The notes under the pieces: model-generated | What the model saw: only the letters and a program-made list of their open reading frames with translations | What the model was told of the DNA's origin: nothing | Databases searched by the model: none | From: Clostridia bacterium | GTDB lineage: Bacteria > Bacillota > Clostridia > Oscillospirales > Acutalibacteraceae | Assembly (NCBI GenBank): GCA_017549285.1 | Contig: JAFYVE010000027.1 | Location: forward strand, 1-64,000 | Reading direction: 5' to 3' | DNA: 64,000 nucleotides | In this document: piece by piece, positions 1 to 7,435 of the stretch | Layout: every line of letters begins with the position of its first letter | Position numbering within the stretch: the stretch's first letter is position 1 | Translations under genes and position numbers: made by a program

Positions 1-156
1 TGCTTCGCAGTTTCGTAAGAACAGAAAATTGCTTGTATTGAAGCCAAAAATGCAGCAAGGCTATCGCCTTGCGAGGCTTTTGGCAAAAATACAGGGAATT
101 TTGTTCGAGAAACAAATGCTGCCTTACGGGTAGTCGGCGTTAAGCAGTTTCTTTTT
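1..156. repeat. Intergenic, probable degenerate repeat element
   Basis: No gene is seen here. The stretch holds a short hairpin (GCAAGG/CCTTGC around 54-77) and a pair of CCAAAA/TTTTGG inverted motifs. The motif TTTTGGCAAAAATACAG near 78-94 resembles TTTTGGCAAAAACACAG in the 265-bp element at 21652-21916, so this may be a diverged or partial relative. It lies downstream of the sigK stop codon on the minus strand. The window edge prevents defining the ends. Confidence 0.3.
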
Positions 157-843
157 TTATTCTTCTAACTTTTTTCTGAGCATCGTCAGAACTTTCGTTT
201 CAATCCGTGAAACGTAACTTCTCGATATCCTGAGAAGGTCAGCGACTTCCTGTTGTGTCATAGGGTCTTTGCCGTTTAATCCGTAACGTAGAATAATTAT
301 TGTTCTTTCTCTTTCATTTTTTATTTCATTTATAAGTTTTCTCAGTTTTACAGAGCACAATTTTTCATAAATGTCATCAATAATGGTGTCTTCAGTGTAA
401 ATGATGTCGGCAAGAGTCAACGGATTGCCCTCGCAATCAGTATCAATCGGGTCATTCATTGAAATGTCAAGCGCCCGTTTCTTTGCAGACCTGAAATGCA
501 TCAGAATTTCGTTTTCGATACATTTTGAACAGTATGTAGCCAGACGGGTGCATTTTTCGGGATTATAGCTGTTGATTCCCTTTATCAGACCTATTGTGCC
601 GATTGAAACAAGGTCATCCTGGTCGCTGTAATTGGAATAATATTTTTTTATAATATGGACAATTAACCTCAGATTGTGTTCAATCAGCTTATTTTTAGCA
701 TGTTCATCACCGAGAAGCATTTTTTCAATCAGTTCTTTTTCTTCTTTTTTCGGTAAAGGCTTCGGAAATAAATTCGGACTGCCCAAATGAAGGGCGAAGA
801 AAACAATATTTCTGAAAAGCTCTGCTATAAATGTAAAATCCAT
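157..843 (-). CDS. sigK: Sporulation sigma factor, SigK type
   Basis: A 228-residue sigma-70 family protein of the sporulation SigE/SigK branch, which directs RNA polymerase to late mother-cell genes in endospore formers. A short hydrophobic N-terminal stretch (IAELFRNIVFFALHL) and the FPKPL motif precede sigma region 2, seen as GDEHAKNKLIEHNLRL, DLVSIGTIGLIKG and RLATYCSKCIENEIL. This is followed by DPIDTDCEGN and the region 4 helix-turn-helix (TQQEVADLLRISRSYVSRIE). The match with remembered Bacillus SigK is close throughout. The chosen ATG at 843 has AGAGGTGA just upstream; a longer frame has no better site. The gene is complete, with no sign of the skin-type interruption found in some sigK genes. 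Whether this host sporulates cannot be told from one gene. Confidence 0.85.
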   Translation of the reverse strand: MDFTFIAELFRNIVFFALHLGSPNLFPKPLPKKEEKELIEKMLLGDEHAKNKLIEHNLRLIVHIIKKYYSNYSDQDDLVSIGTIGLIKGINSYNPEKCTRLATYCSKCIENEILMHFRSAKKRALDISMNDPIDTDCEGNPLTLADIIYTEDTIIDDIYEKLCSVKLRKLINEIKNERERTIIILRYGLNGKDPMTQQEVADLLRISRSYVSRIETKVLTMLRKKLEE

Positions 844-916
844 ATGGTCACCTCTGTCAATCTTATGAAAAATCACACTTCATTTTGCAAGTCCCGTTAT
901 AATTGAAAAAAATATA

Positions 917-945
917 TTGAATAGTCGTAAATAAAGGTGTATAAT
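917..945 (+). promoter_or_regulatory. Promoter of LysR gene
   Basis: TTGAAT at 917-922, a 17-bp spacer and TATAAT at 940-945, 36 bp before the LysR start codon. It is divergent from sigK. Confidence 0.6.
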
Positions 946-980
946 TATTTTATAATGTTCTGAAACGTGGTGAAATTTCT

Positions 981-1901
981 GTGAATATATTGCATATGAA
1001 GTATGCGGTTGAAGTTGCCAGAGCCGGCTCTCTCAATAAGGCGGCAGAAACACTTCTTATTGCCGCACCCAATGTCAGCCGTTCGATAAAGGAGCTTGAA
1101 GCTGATATTGGTATTTCAATTTTTGAACGTACTGCAAAGGGAATGGAGCTTACTCCCGAAGGTGAAGAATTCATAAATTATGCAAAAGGTATTCTGCGTC
1201 AGATTGAAGAAGTGGAAAACCTTTATAAAAAAGATTCTGCAAGAAAACAGAAGTTTTCTATTTCGGTACCCCGTGCTTGTTATATTTCCGAAGCATTTTC
1301 ACAGTTTTCAAAGTCTCTCACAAAAGATGCAGCGGAAATCTTCTATAAAGAAACCAATTCTCAGCGCACAATTCAGTATATGCTTGAACACGATTATAAA
1401 CTCGGTATTATAAGATATGCTGAAAATTACGATAAGTATTTCAAACAGATGCTTGATGAAAAAGGCTTCACTTATGAAATGGTCACGGAGTTTTCATATT
1501 CACTCATAATGAGTGCCGGAAATCCTCTTGCAGAAAAAGAAAATATTACATTTGAAGACCTGACCGGGTATATCGAAATTGCTCACGCAGACCCGTATGT
1601 GCCCTCAATGCCCCTTGCAAAAGTAGTAAAGGAAGAACTTCCCGATAATATTGACCGTCGTATATTTATTTTTGAAAGAGCAAGTCAGTTTGATCTGCTT
1701 TCAAATAACCCCGAAACATTTATGTGGGTTTCTTCTGCACCTGAAAGTATTCTGAAACGATATAATCTTGTTCAGAAGAAATGCGTTGATAACAAGAAGA
1801 TTTATAAGGATGTCCTTATTTATAAAAAAGGATATAAATTAACAAAACTTGACAGACAGTTTATAACAGAACTCTGTGAAGCAAAGAGAAAATATCTGTA
1901 G
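981..1901 (+). CDS. LysR family transcriptional regulator
   Basis: A 306-residue LysR-type regulator. The N-terminal winged helix-turn-helix spans about residues 6-65 (MKYAVEVARAGSLNKAAETL...NVSRSIKELEADIGISIFERTAKGMELTPEGEEF), followed by a periplasmic-binding-protein-like effector domain. The effector domain is divergent and the ligand cannot be guessed. The start is taken as GTG 981 with GGTGA upstream; ATG 996 is an alternative. The gene is divergent from sigK, with its own promoter at 917-945. It is followed 98 bp later by a membrane S-component gene with its own promoter, so it may regulate that gene, but no operator could be identified. Confidence 0.85.
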   Translation: MNILHMKYAVEVARAGSLNKAAETLLIAAPNVSRSIKELEADIGISIFERTAKGMELTPEGEEFINYAKGILRQIEEVENLYKKDSARKQKFSISVPRACYISEAFSQFSKSLTKDAAEIFYKETNSQRTIQYMLEHDYKLGIIRYAENYDKYFKQMLDEKGFTYEMVTEFSYSLIMSAGNPLAEKENITFEDLTGYIEIAHADPYVPSMPLAKVVKEELPDNIDRRIFIFERASQFDLLSNNPETFMWVSSAPESILKRYNLVQKKCVDNKKIYKDVLIYKKGYKLTKLDRQFITELCEAKRKYL

Positions 1902-1922
1902 ATAACGCAATAAATAAAAAAC

Positions 1923-1951
1923 TTGATTTCCCGTATGTTTCGTGCTACAAT
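1923..1951 (+). promoter_or_regulatory. Promoter of ECF S-component gene
   Basis: TTGATT at 1923-1928, a 17-bp spacer and TACAAT at 1946-1951, about 48 bp before the start codon at 1999. Confidence 0.6.
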
Positions 1952-1998
1952 TTTGTTGTTGTCCGGTTATATATATTATCGGATTCAAGGAAGGCACT

Positions 1999-2535
1999 AT
2001 GAAGAATAAAAAAATTTATAAAATTGTACTTTCGGCATTATTTATGACTCTTGCCTATGTTCTGCCGTTTCTTACAGGTCAGATTCCCGAGATAGGGGCA
2101 ATGCTGTGCCCGATGCATCTGCCCGTACTTCTGTGCGGATTCATCTGCGGATGGGGGTGGGGACTTGCGGTCGGTTTTATTGCACCGTTATTCCGTTCTC
2201 TCACACTCGGAATGCCGCTTCTTTTTCCTACAGCACTGTGTATGGCGTTTGAACTTGCTGCTTACGGTGTTGTTTCAGGGCTTATGCATAAGTTTCTTCC
2301 CCTCAAAAAGCCATTTATCTACATATCATTGATTGTTTCAATGATAGCAGGCAGACTTGTATGGGGTGTTGCAATGTTTGTGTGTATGGGCATAAACGGA
2401 GGCGCTTTCACTTTCTCCGCATTTCTTGCAGGGGCATTCACAAATGCCGTTCCCGGCATAATTCTGCAGATTGTACTTATTCCTGTGCTTGTTATGATTA
2501 TTGATAACCCCAAAGTTATAAAAAACAGAGATTGA
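1999..2535 (+). CDS. ECF transporter S-component-like membrane protein
   Basis: A 178-residue, very hydrophobic protein with about five to six transmembrane segments and the character of energy-coupling-factor substrate-binding subunits: an N-terminal KIVLSALFMTLAYVLPF helix, then IPEIGAMLCPMHLPVLLCGFICG and the GLAVGFIAPLFRSLTLGMP stretch. Such S components bind a vitamin or micronutrient and dock onto shared EcfAA'T modules encoded elsewhere. The substrate is unknown, and no riboswitch is visible in the 5' leader to hint at it. The start ATG at 1999 follows AAGGAAGG. No ATPase or T-component gene is adjacent. Confidence 0.65.
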   Translation: MKNKKIYKIVLSALFMTLAYVLPFLTGQIPEIGAMLCPMHLPVLLCGFICGWGWGLAVGFIAPLFRSLTLGMPLLFPTALCMAFELAAYGVVSGLMHKFLPLKKPFIYISLIVSMIAGRLVWGVAMFVCMGINGGAFTFSAFLAGAFTNAVPGIILQIVLIPVLVMIIDNPKVIKNRD

Positions 2536-2591
2536 TGCTGTAAAGTATCAGTCAGTAATGAATTATCTTCCGTAAACACATTTTTCTTTGA

Positions 2592-2619
2592 TTGTAAGGT
2601 GTTGTAAATGTATTATAAT
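2592..2619 (+). promoter_or_regulatory. Candidate upstream promoter before rex
   Basis: TTGTAA at 2592-2597, a 16-bp spacer and TATAAT at 2614-2619. A transcript from here would run straight into the hairpin at 2651-2680, so it may be attenuated or unused. Confidence 0.4.
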
Positions 2620-2650
2620 TCGTTAAAAAACTTAAAAGAAACATATTTAA

Positions 2651-2680
2651 CGGCAGGCTTCGGCTTGCCGTTTATTTTTA
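2651..2680 (+). terminator. Intrinsic terminator-like hairpin
   Basis: Stem CGGCAGGC/GCTTGCCG with a TTCG loop (2651-2670), followed by TTTATTTTTA. It could end the S-component transcript or attenuate transcription from the promoter at 2592-2619 before rex. Confidence 0.65.
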
Positions 2681-2689
2681 TCGATACAA

Positions 2690-2711
2690 GTATTATCGAT
2701 AATGATAATAC
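2690..2711. promoter_or_regulatory. 22-bp dyad upstream of rex, candidate operator
   Basis: Perfect 8-bp inverted repeat GTATTATC-N6-GATAATAC; the centre also forms the 12-bp palindrome ATTATCGATAAT. A possible -10 element TATAAT lies just downstream at 2718-2723. The GATAAT hexamers recall Fur-family boxes, but the arrangement is not the classical one. Confidence 0.4.
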
Positions 2712-2749
2712 CGATTATATAATTTAAGAATTCCAAAAACGGTGACGAT

Positions 2750-2767
2750 TTGTTAAAATGTTAACGA
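2750..2767. promoter_or_regulatory. Rex operator upstream of rex-adhE
   Basis: TTGTTAA-AATG-TTAACGA matches the clostridial Rex consensus TTGTTAA-N4-TTAACAA at all but one arm position. It lies 24 bp before the rex start and downstream of the likely -10 element, which fits NADH-responsive autoregulation of the whole rex-adhE-hydrogenase unit. Confidence 0.75.
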
Positions 2768-2790
2768 AGTAGGACAGAGGAGGTTTTCTT

Positions 2791-3411
2791 ATGTGCAGAA
2801 ACGGCATTTCAAAAGCAACACTCAGTAGAATACCCGTGTATCTTGAGTTGCTCAGAAGTCTGCCCGAAGAAAGATATGAGCACATCTCGGCAACATCAAT
2901 TGCAAGAAAACTTTCACTCGGTGAAGTTCAGGTCAGAAAAGACCTTGCATCAATAAGCGGTGCGGGAAAACCGAAACTCGGTTATGTAACGGCAGAGCTT
3001 ATTGAAAACCTTGAAAATTGTCTGGGCAGTGATAACCTCACTTCTGCAGTTCTTGTGGGAGCAGGTAAACTGGGGAAGGCACTTCTTGATTACGATGAGT
3101 TTGAAAAATTCGGCATCAGAATTGCAGCAGCATTTGACAGCAACAATAAAGTTCTTAACATCAATTCAAGAATCAGCATTCAGCCCATAGATAAATTTGA
3201 AAATATCTGCAGAAACAACGATATAAAACTCGGCATAATAACAGTCGGTGCAGGGTCAGCTCAGGCAGTATGTGACAAAATGGTTGAATGCGGAATAGTC
3301 GGCATTCTGAATTTTGCTCCCTGCAATCTGAATGTGCCCGCAGGGGTAATTCTTAAAAATGAAAACATTGCGCTTTCACTGGCGCATTTAAATAATCAAA
3401 TAAGCAAATAA
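2791..3411 (+). CDS. rex: Redox-sensing transcriptional repressor Rex
   Basis: A 206-residue Rex repressor, which senses the NADH/NAD+ ratio and derepresses fermentation genes when NADH rises. The N-terminal winged helix (ATLSRIPVYLELLRSL...ISATSIARKLSLGEVQVRKDLASIS) precedes a Rossmann fold with the dinucleotide-binding glycine motif VLVGAGKLGKAL at about residues 88-99, and the conserved GIVGILNFAP near 170. An AGAGGAGG ribosome binding site precedes ATG 2791. Only 27 bp separate rex from adhE, with no terminator, so the two are very likely co-transcribed. The Rex operator at 2750-2767 suggests autorepression. Length is typical of the family. Confidence 0.93.
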   Translation: MCRNGISKATLSRIPVYLELLRSLPEERYEHISATSIARKLSLGEVQVRKDLASISGAGKPKLGYVTAELIENLENCLGSDNLTSAVLVGAGKLGKALLDYDEFEKFGIRIAAAFDSNNKVLNINSRISIQPIDKFENICRNNDIKLGIITVGAGSAQAVCDKMVECGIVGILNFAPCNLNVPAGVILKNENIALSLAHLNNQISK

Positions 3412-3438
3412 TCAATACAATTATTCAGGAGGATACAA

Positions 3439-6141
3439 ATGGAAACAAAAAATTACGCAATTGTAGATAGCGTTGAAAAACTTCAGGAAGCTATCGCAAA
3501 CACAAGAGAAGCTCAGCAGAAGTTTGCTACCTACACACAGGAACAGGTTGATAAGATTTTCCTTGCAGCAGCATCTGCAGCAAACAAGGCAAGAATTTCA
3601 CTTGCTAAAATGGCTGTAGCAGAAACAGGCATGGGCGTTGTTGAAGATAAGGTTATCAAGAACAACTATGCTGCAGAATATATTTACAATGCATACAAGG
3701 ACACAAAGACTTGCGGCGTTATCGAAGAAGACAAGGCTTTCGGCATCAAGAAAGTTGCTGAGCCCATCGGTGTTATCGCAGCTGTTATTCCCACAACAAA
3801 CCCCACATCAACAGCAATCTTTAAGTGCCTTATCGCTCTCAAGACACGTAATGCAATCATCATTTCTCCTCATCCCAGAGCAAAGAACTCAACAATCGCA
3901 GCAGCTAAGCTCGTTCTTGAAGCTGCAGTTGCAGCAGGTGCTCCCGAAGGAATCATCGACTGGATCGACGTTCCTTCACTCGAAATGACAAACACAGTTA
4001 TGAAGGAAGCAGACATCATCCTTGCAACAGGTGGTCCCGGTATGGTTAAGGCTGCATACTCAAGCGGTAAGCCCGCTCTCGGTGTTGGTGCAGGTAATAC
4101 ACCCGCAATCATCGACGACAGTGCAGACATCCTTCTTGCTGTCAACTCAATCATTCATTCAAAGACATTTGATAACGGTATGATCTGTGCTTCAGAACAG
4201 TCTGTTATCGTTCTTGATACAATCTATGACGCAGTAAAGAGTGAATTCGCAGCAAGAGGCTGTTACTTCCTCAAGCCTGCTGAAATCGAAAAAGTAAGAA
4301 AGACAATCATTATCAACGGCGCTCTCAATGCTAAGATCGTTGGTCAGCCCGCTGCAAAGATTGCTGAACTTGCAGGCGTTACAGTACCCGCAGGCACAAA
4401 AATCCTTATCGGTGAAGTTGAAAGTGTTGACATCAGCGAAGAATTCGCTCACGAAAAGCTTTCTCCTGTTCTTGCTATGTACAAGGCTCCCGATTTCGAA
4501 GATGCTCTCTGCAAGGCAGAACACCTTGTTGCTGACGGCGGTTACGGTCATACATCTTCTGTTTACCTCAACGAAGTAACAGAAGCAGAAAAGCTTGCAG
4601 CTTTCTCAGCAAGAATGAAGACCTGCCGTATCCTTGTAAACACACCCTCATCACACGGTGGTATCGGTGACCTTTACAACTTCAAGCTCGCTCCCTCACT
4701 TACACTTGGTTGCGGTTCATGGGGCGGCAACTCAGTTTCAGAAAACGTTGGTGTAAAACACCTTATCAATATCAAGACAGTAGCAGAAAGAAGGGAAAAT
4801 ATGCTCTGGTTCCGCGCACCTGAAAAGGTATACATTAAGAAAGGATGCTTACCTGTTGCTCTTGATGAGCTCCGTACAGTACGTGGCGCTAAGAAAGCAT
4901 TTATCGTAACAGATACATTCCTTTATCAGAACGGCTACACAAAGCCCATCACAGACAAGCTTGACGAAATGGGCATCGCTCACACAACATTCTTCAATGT
5001 TCAGCCCGACCCCACACTCGGCAACGCTAAGGAAGGCGCAGCTCAGATGAGAGCTTTCCAGCCCGACACAATCATTGCTCTCGGCGGCGGTTCAGCAATG
5101 GACGCAGCAAAGATTATGTGGGTTATGTACGAACATCCCGATGCAGACTTTATGGATATGGCTATGAGATTCATCGATATCCGTAAGAGAGTATACACAT
5201 TCCCCAAGATGGGTGAAAAGGCATACTTCATCGCTGTTCCCACATCAGCAGGTACAGGTTCAGAAGTTACACCCTTCGCAGTTATCACAGACGAAACAAC
5301 AGGCGTTAAGTATCCTCTTGCTGACTACGAACTTCTTCCCAATATGGCAATCATTGATACTGATTTCCATATGTCAGCTCCCAAGGGTCTTACAGCTGCA
5401 TCAGGTATCGACGCTGTAACACACGCAGTTGAAGCTTATGCTGCAATGCTTGCAACAGATTACACAGACGGTCTTGCTCTCCAGGCTCTCAAGAACATCT
5501 TCAAGTTCCTTCCCAGAGCATACGAAAACGGTCAGACAGACGTTGAAGCAAGAGAAAAGATGGCTAACGCTGCTACAATGGCAGGTATGGCATTCGCAAA
5601 CGCATTCCTTGGCATCTGTCACTCAATGGCTCATAAGCTCGGTGCTTTCCATCACCTTCCTCACGGTGTAGCTAATGCTCTTATGATAGAAGAAGTTCTC
5701 AGATTCAACGCTTCAGAAGCTCCCGTAAAGATGGGTACATTCTCACAGTATGACCATCCCCACACTCTTGCACGTTATGCAGAAATTGCTGATTACCTCG
5801 GTCTCGGCGGTGAAACTGATAAAGAAAAGCTTGAAAACCTTATCAAGGCTATCAATGACCTCAAGGCTAAGGTCGGCATCAAGGAAACAATCAAAGATTA
5901 CGGCATTGATGAAAAGGTATTCCTTGACAACCTTGACGAAATGGTTGAACAGGCATTCGACGACCAGTGTACAGGTGCTAACCCCAGATATCCTCTTATG
6001 AGCGAACTCAAGCAGATGTATCTCAACGCTTACTATGGCAAGCACTTTGTAGAGCCCGATATGCCCACAGCAGCTGATATCGAAGAAGGCGCAAAGGTTG
6101 ACGAAGTAAAAGTAACATACCGCAAAGGTAAGAAGGCATAA
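3439..6141 (+). CDS. adhE: Bifunctional acetaldehyde/alcohol dehydrogenase AdhE
   Basis: A 900-residue AdhE that reduces acetyl-CoA to ethanol via acetaldehyde, oxidising two NADH; it usually forms cytosolic spirosome filaments. The N-terminal aldehyde dehydrogenase domain (about 1-450) carries the catalytic Cys250 in GMICASEQS and the GAGNTP motif. The C-terminal iron-dependent alcohol dehydrogenase domain (about 460-870) has GGGSAMDAAK, TSAGTGSEVTPFAV and the metal-binding histidines in GICHSMAHKLGAFHHLPHG. AGGAGG precedes ATG 3439. Codon use is strongly biased (AAG, ATC, AAC, GTT), a sign of very high expression shared with the next two genes. It forms the second gene of the Rex-controlled unit and is the main electron sink opposite the hydrogenases downstream. 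Confidence 0.95.
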   Translation: METKNYAIVDSVEKLQEAIANTREAQQKFATYTQEQVDKIFLAAASAANKARISLAKMAVAETGMGVVEDKVIKNNYAAEYIYNAYKDTKTCGVIEEDKAFGIKKVAEPIGVIAAVIPTTNPTSTAIFKCLIALKTRNAIIISPHPRAKNSTIAAAKLVLEAAVAAGAPEGIIDWIDVPSLEMTNTVMKEADIILATGGPGMVKAAYSSGKPALGVGAGNTPAIIDDSADILLAVNSIIHSKTFDNGMICASEQSVIVLDTIYDAVKSEFAARGCYFLKPAEIEKVRKTIIINGALNAKIVGQPAAKIAELAGVTVPAGTKILIGEVESVDISEEFAHEKLSPVLAMYKAPDFEDALCKAEHLVADGGYGHTSSVYLNEVTEAEKLAAFSARMKTCRILVNTPSSHGGIGDLYNFKLAPSLTLGCGSWGGNSVSENVGVKHLINIKTVAERRENMLWFRAPEKVYIKKGCLPVALDELRTVRGAKKAFIVTDTFLYQNGYTKPITDKLDEMGIAHTTFFNVQPDPTLGNAKEGAAQMRAFQPDTIIALGGGSAMDAAKIMWVMYEHPDADFMDMAMRFIDIRKRVYTFPKMGEKAYFIAVPTSAGTGSEVTPFAVITDETTGVKYPLADYELLPNMAIIDTDFHMSAPKGLTAASGIDAVTHAVEAYAAMLATDYTDGLALQALKNIFKFLPRAYENGQTDVEAREKMANAATMAGMAFANAFLGICHSMAHKLGAFHHLPHGVANALMIEEVLRFNASEAPVKMGTFSQYDHPHTLARYAEIADYLGLGGETDKEKLENLIKAINDLKAKVGIKETIKDYGIDEKVFLDNLDEMVEQAFDDQCTGANPRYPLMSELKQMYLNAYYGKHFVEPDMPTAADIEEGAKVDEVKVTYRKGKKA

Positions 6142-6159
6142 TCAAGGGAGGAAATCACA

Positions 6160-6909
6160 ATGAAACTTGACAGAGTTATAGCAGTAAGAAATAACAAGAC
6201 TATCTACCGTGACGGTGATAAGTGCGTTAAGGTTTTTAACGAAGATTATTCAAAGGCAGACGTTCTCAACGAGGCTCTCAATCAGGCCCGTATCGAAGAA
6301 ACAGGTCTTAACATCCCCAAGGTTCTTGAAGTTACAATGGTAGACGGCAAATGGGCTATCGTTTCAGAATACATCAAGGGCAAGACTCTCCAGCAGCTTA
6401 TGGATGAAGACGTAGAAAAGAAGGATGAATACATCGAAATGCTCGTTGACATCCAGCTTGGCATCCACAGCAAGGAATGTGCTCTTCTCAACAAGCTCAA
6501 GGATAAGATGAACAGAAAAATCGGCATGAGTGAGCTTGATGCAACAACACGTTACGACCTTCACACACGTCTTGAAGGTATGCCCAAGCACAAGAAGGTT
6601 TGTCACGGTGACCTCAACCCCTCAAACGTTATTATTGCAGAAGACGGCACACCCTATATCCTTGACTGGGCACATGCTACTCAGGGTAATGCATCAGCTG
6701 ATGCTGCAAGAACATACCTCCTCTTCTGGCTTCACGGCGACATCGAAGGTGCAAAGACATATCTTGATATGTTCTGCAAAAAGAGCAACACAGCTAAGCA
6801 GTATGTTCAGAAGTGGATGCCCATCGTTGCAGCTTCTCAGTCAGTAAAGGGCAACGAAAAAGAAAGAGAATTCCTTCTTTCATGGGTTGATGTTGTAGAT
6901 TACGAATAA
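6160..6909 (+). CDS. APH-fold kinase of the hydrogenase/adhE cluster
   Basis: A 249-residue protein of the aminoglycoside-phosphotransferase/choline-kinase-like fold. The catalytic Brenner motif HGDLNPSN is at residues 149-156, and the metal-binding aspartate in ILDWAH is at 169. The N-terminal lobe has the short KCVKVF lysine strand and VSEYIKGKTLQQL hinge. The equivalent gene in the Ruminococcus albus hydS-hydA2 unit was annotated as a serine/threonine protein kinase, and a phosphatase of the PP2C type is encoded in the same cluster here, so protein phosphorylation is a reasonable idea. The fold alone equally allows a small-molecule substrate. It lies 18 bp after adhE and shares adhE's high-expression codon bias, unusual for a pure regulator. 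Target unknown. Confidence 0.75.
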   Translation: MKLDRVIAVRNNKTIYRDGDKCVKVFNEDYSKADVLNEALNQARIEETGLNIPKVLEVTMVDGKWAIVSEYIKGKTLQQLMDEDVEKKDEYIEMLVDIQLGIHSKECALLNKLKDKMNRKIGMSELDATTRYDLHTRLEGMPKHKKVCHGDLNPSNVIIAEDGTPYILDWAHATQGNASADAARTYLLFWLHGDIEGAKTYLDMFCKKSNTAKQYVQKWMPIVAASQSVKGNEKEREFLLSWVDVVDYE

Positions 6910-6929
6910 TCAGATAGGAGTCACTAATT

Positions 6930-7169
6930 ATGAAAATCACAGTTTGTATCGGTTCTTCATGTCATATCAAGGGTTCACGTCAGGTAGTTGAACAGCTCCA
7001 GTATCTTATCGCAGAAAACAAGCTTGGTGATAAGGTTGAACTCGGCGGCACATTCTGTATGGGCAAATGTCAGCAGGGTGTATGCGTAACAGTAGATAAC
7101 GATTTCTATTCAGTTACTCCCGAAACAGTTGAAGAATTTTTCAATAACAACGTAAAAGGAAAGGTATAA
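6930..7169 (+). CDS. Thioredoxin-like [2Fe-2S] ferredoxin, copy 1
   Basis: A 79-residue protein of the thioredoxin-like [2Fe-2S] ferredoxin family (NuoE C-terminal/HymA-like). The four ligands are visible as CIGSSC (Cys6, Cys11) and CMGKC (Cys43, Cys47). These proteins pass electrons between NAD(P)H-linked flavoproteins and hydrogenases, or act as free-standing electron carriers. No NuoF-like flavoprotein is encoded nearby, so its partner is unclear; the two flanking hydrogenase genes make a role in electron supply to or from HydS or HydA2 plausible. TAGGAG precedes ATG 6930. Codon use is adhE-like. The next gene is a diverged tandem copy. Confidence 0.8.
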   Translation: MKITVCIGSSCHIKGSRQVVEQLQYLIAENKLGDKVELGGTFCMGKCQQGVCVTVDNDFYSVTPETVEEFFNNNVKGKV

Positions 7170-7170
7170 T

Positions 7171-7419
7171 ATGCTGATTCAGGTTTGCGTAGGAAGCTCA
7201 TGCCACATCAAGGGATCACCCGAGATTGTGGAGCTTCTTCAGAAAGCCGTCAGTGATTATCATCTCGAAGAAGAAATTACACTTGCCGGCAGTTTTTGTA
7301 TCGGCAAGTGTAACCGCATTGGTGTAACTGTTCAGGTAGATGATGATATTCACACCGGCATAACAAAAGAAAATTTCAAAGAATTCTTTCAGGATAATGT
7401 CTTGAACAAGTTAAAGTGA
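7171..7419 (+). CDS. Thioredoxin-like [2Fe-2S] ferredoxin, copy 2
   Basis: An 82-residue paralogue of the preceding gene with the same cysteine pattern (CVGSSCHIKGSPE and CIGKC), starting 2 bp after its stop codon. The two share the CxGSSCHIKGS segment and the GxFCxGKC segment, pointing to tandem duplication. Codon use is less biased than in copy 1, so the copies have diverged in expression level or age. It probably carries one [2Fe-2S] cluster and serves as electron carrier or docking subunit for the hydrogenase gene that begins 16 bp later. A pairing of one copy with HydS and one with HydA2 is an inference only. Confidence 0.78.
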   Translation: MLIQVCVGSSCHIKGSPEIVELLQKAVSDYHLEEEITLAGSFCIGKCNRIGVTVQVDDDIHTGITKENFKEFFQDNVLNKLK

Positions 7420-7435
7420 AAGGAAGCGGCAGTCA

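Noticed and set aside
4192-4551. Open frames of 80-120 codons antisense to adhE, ileS and other highly biased genes
   Set aside because: Long antisense frames are expected from the strong codon bias of these genes; none has a ribosome binding site or family motif.
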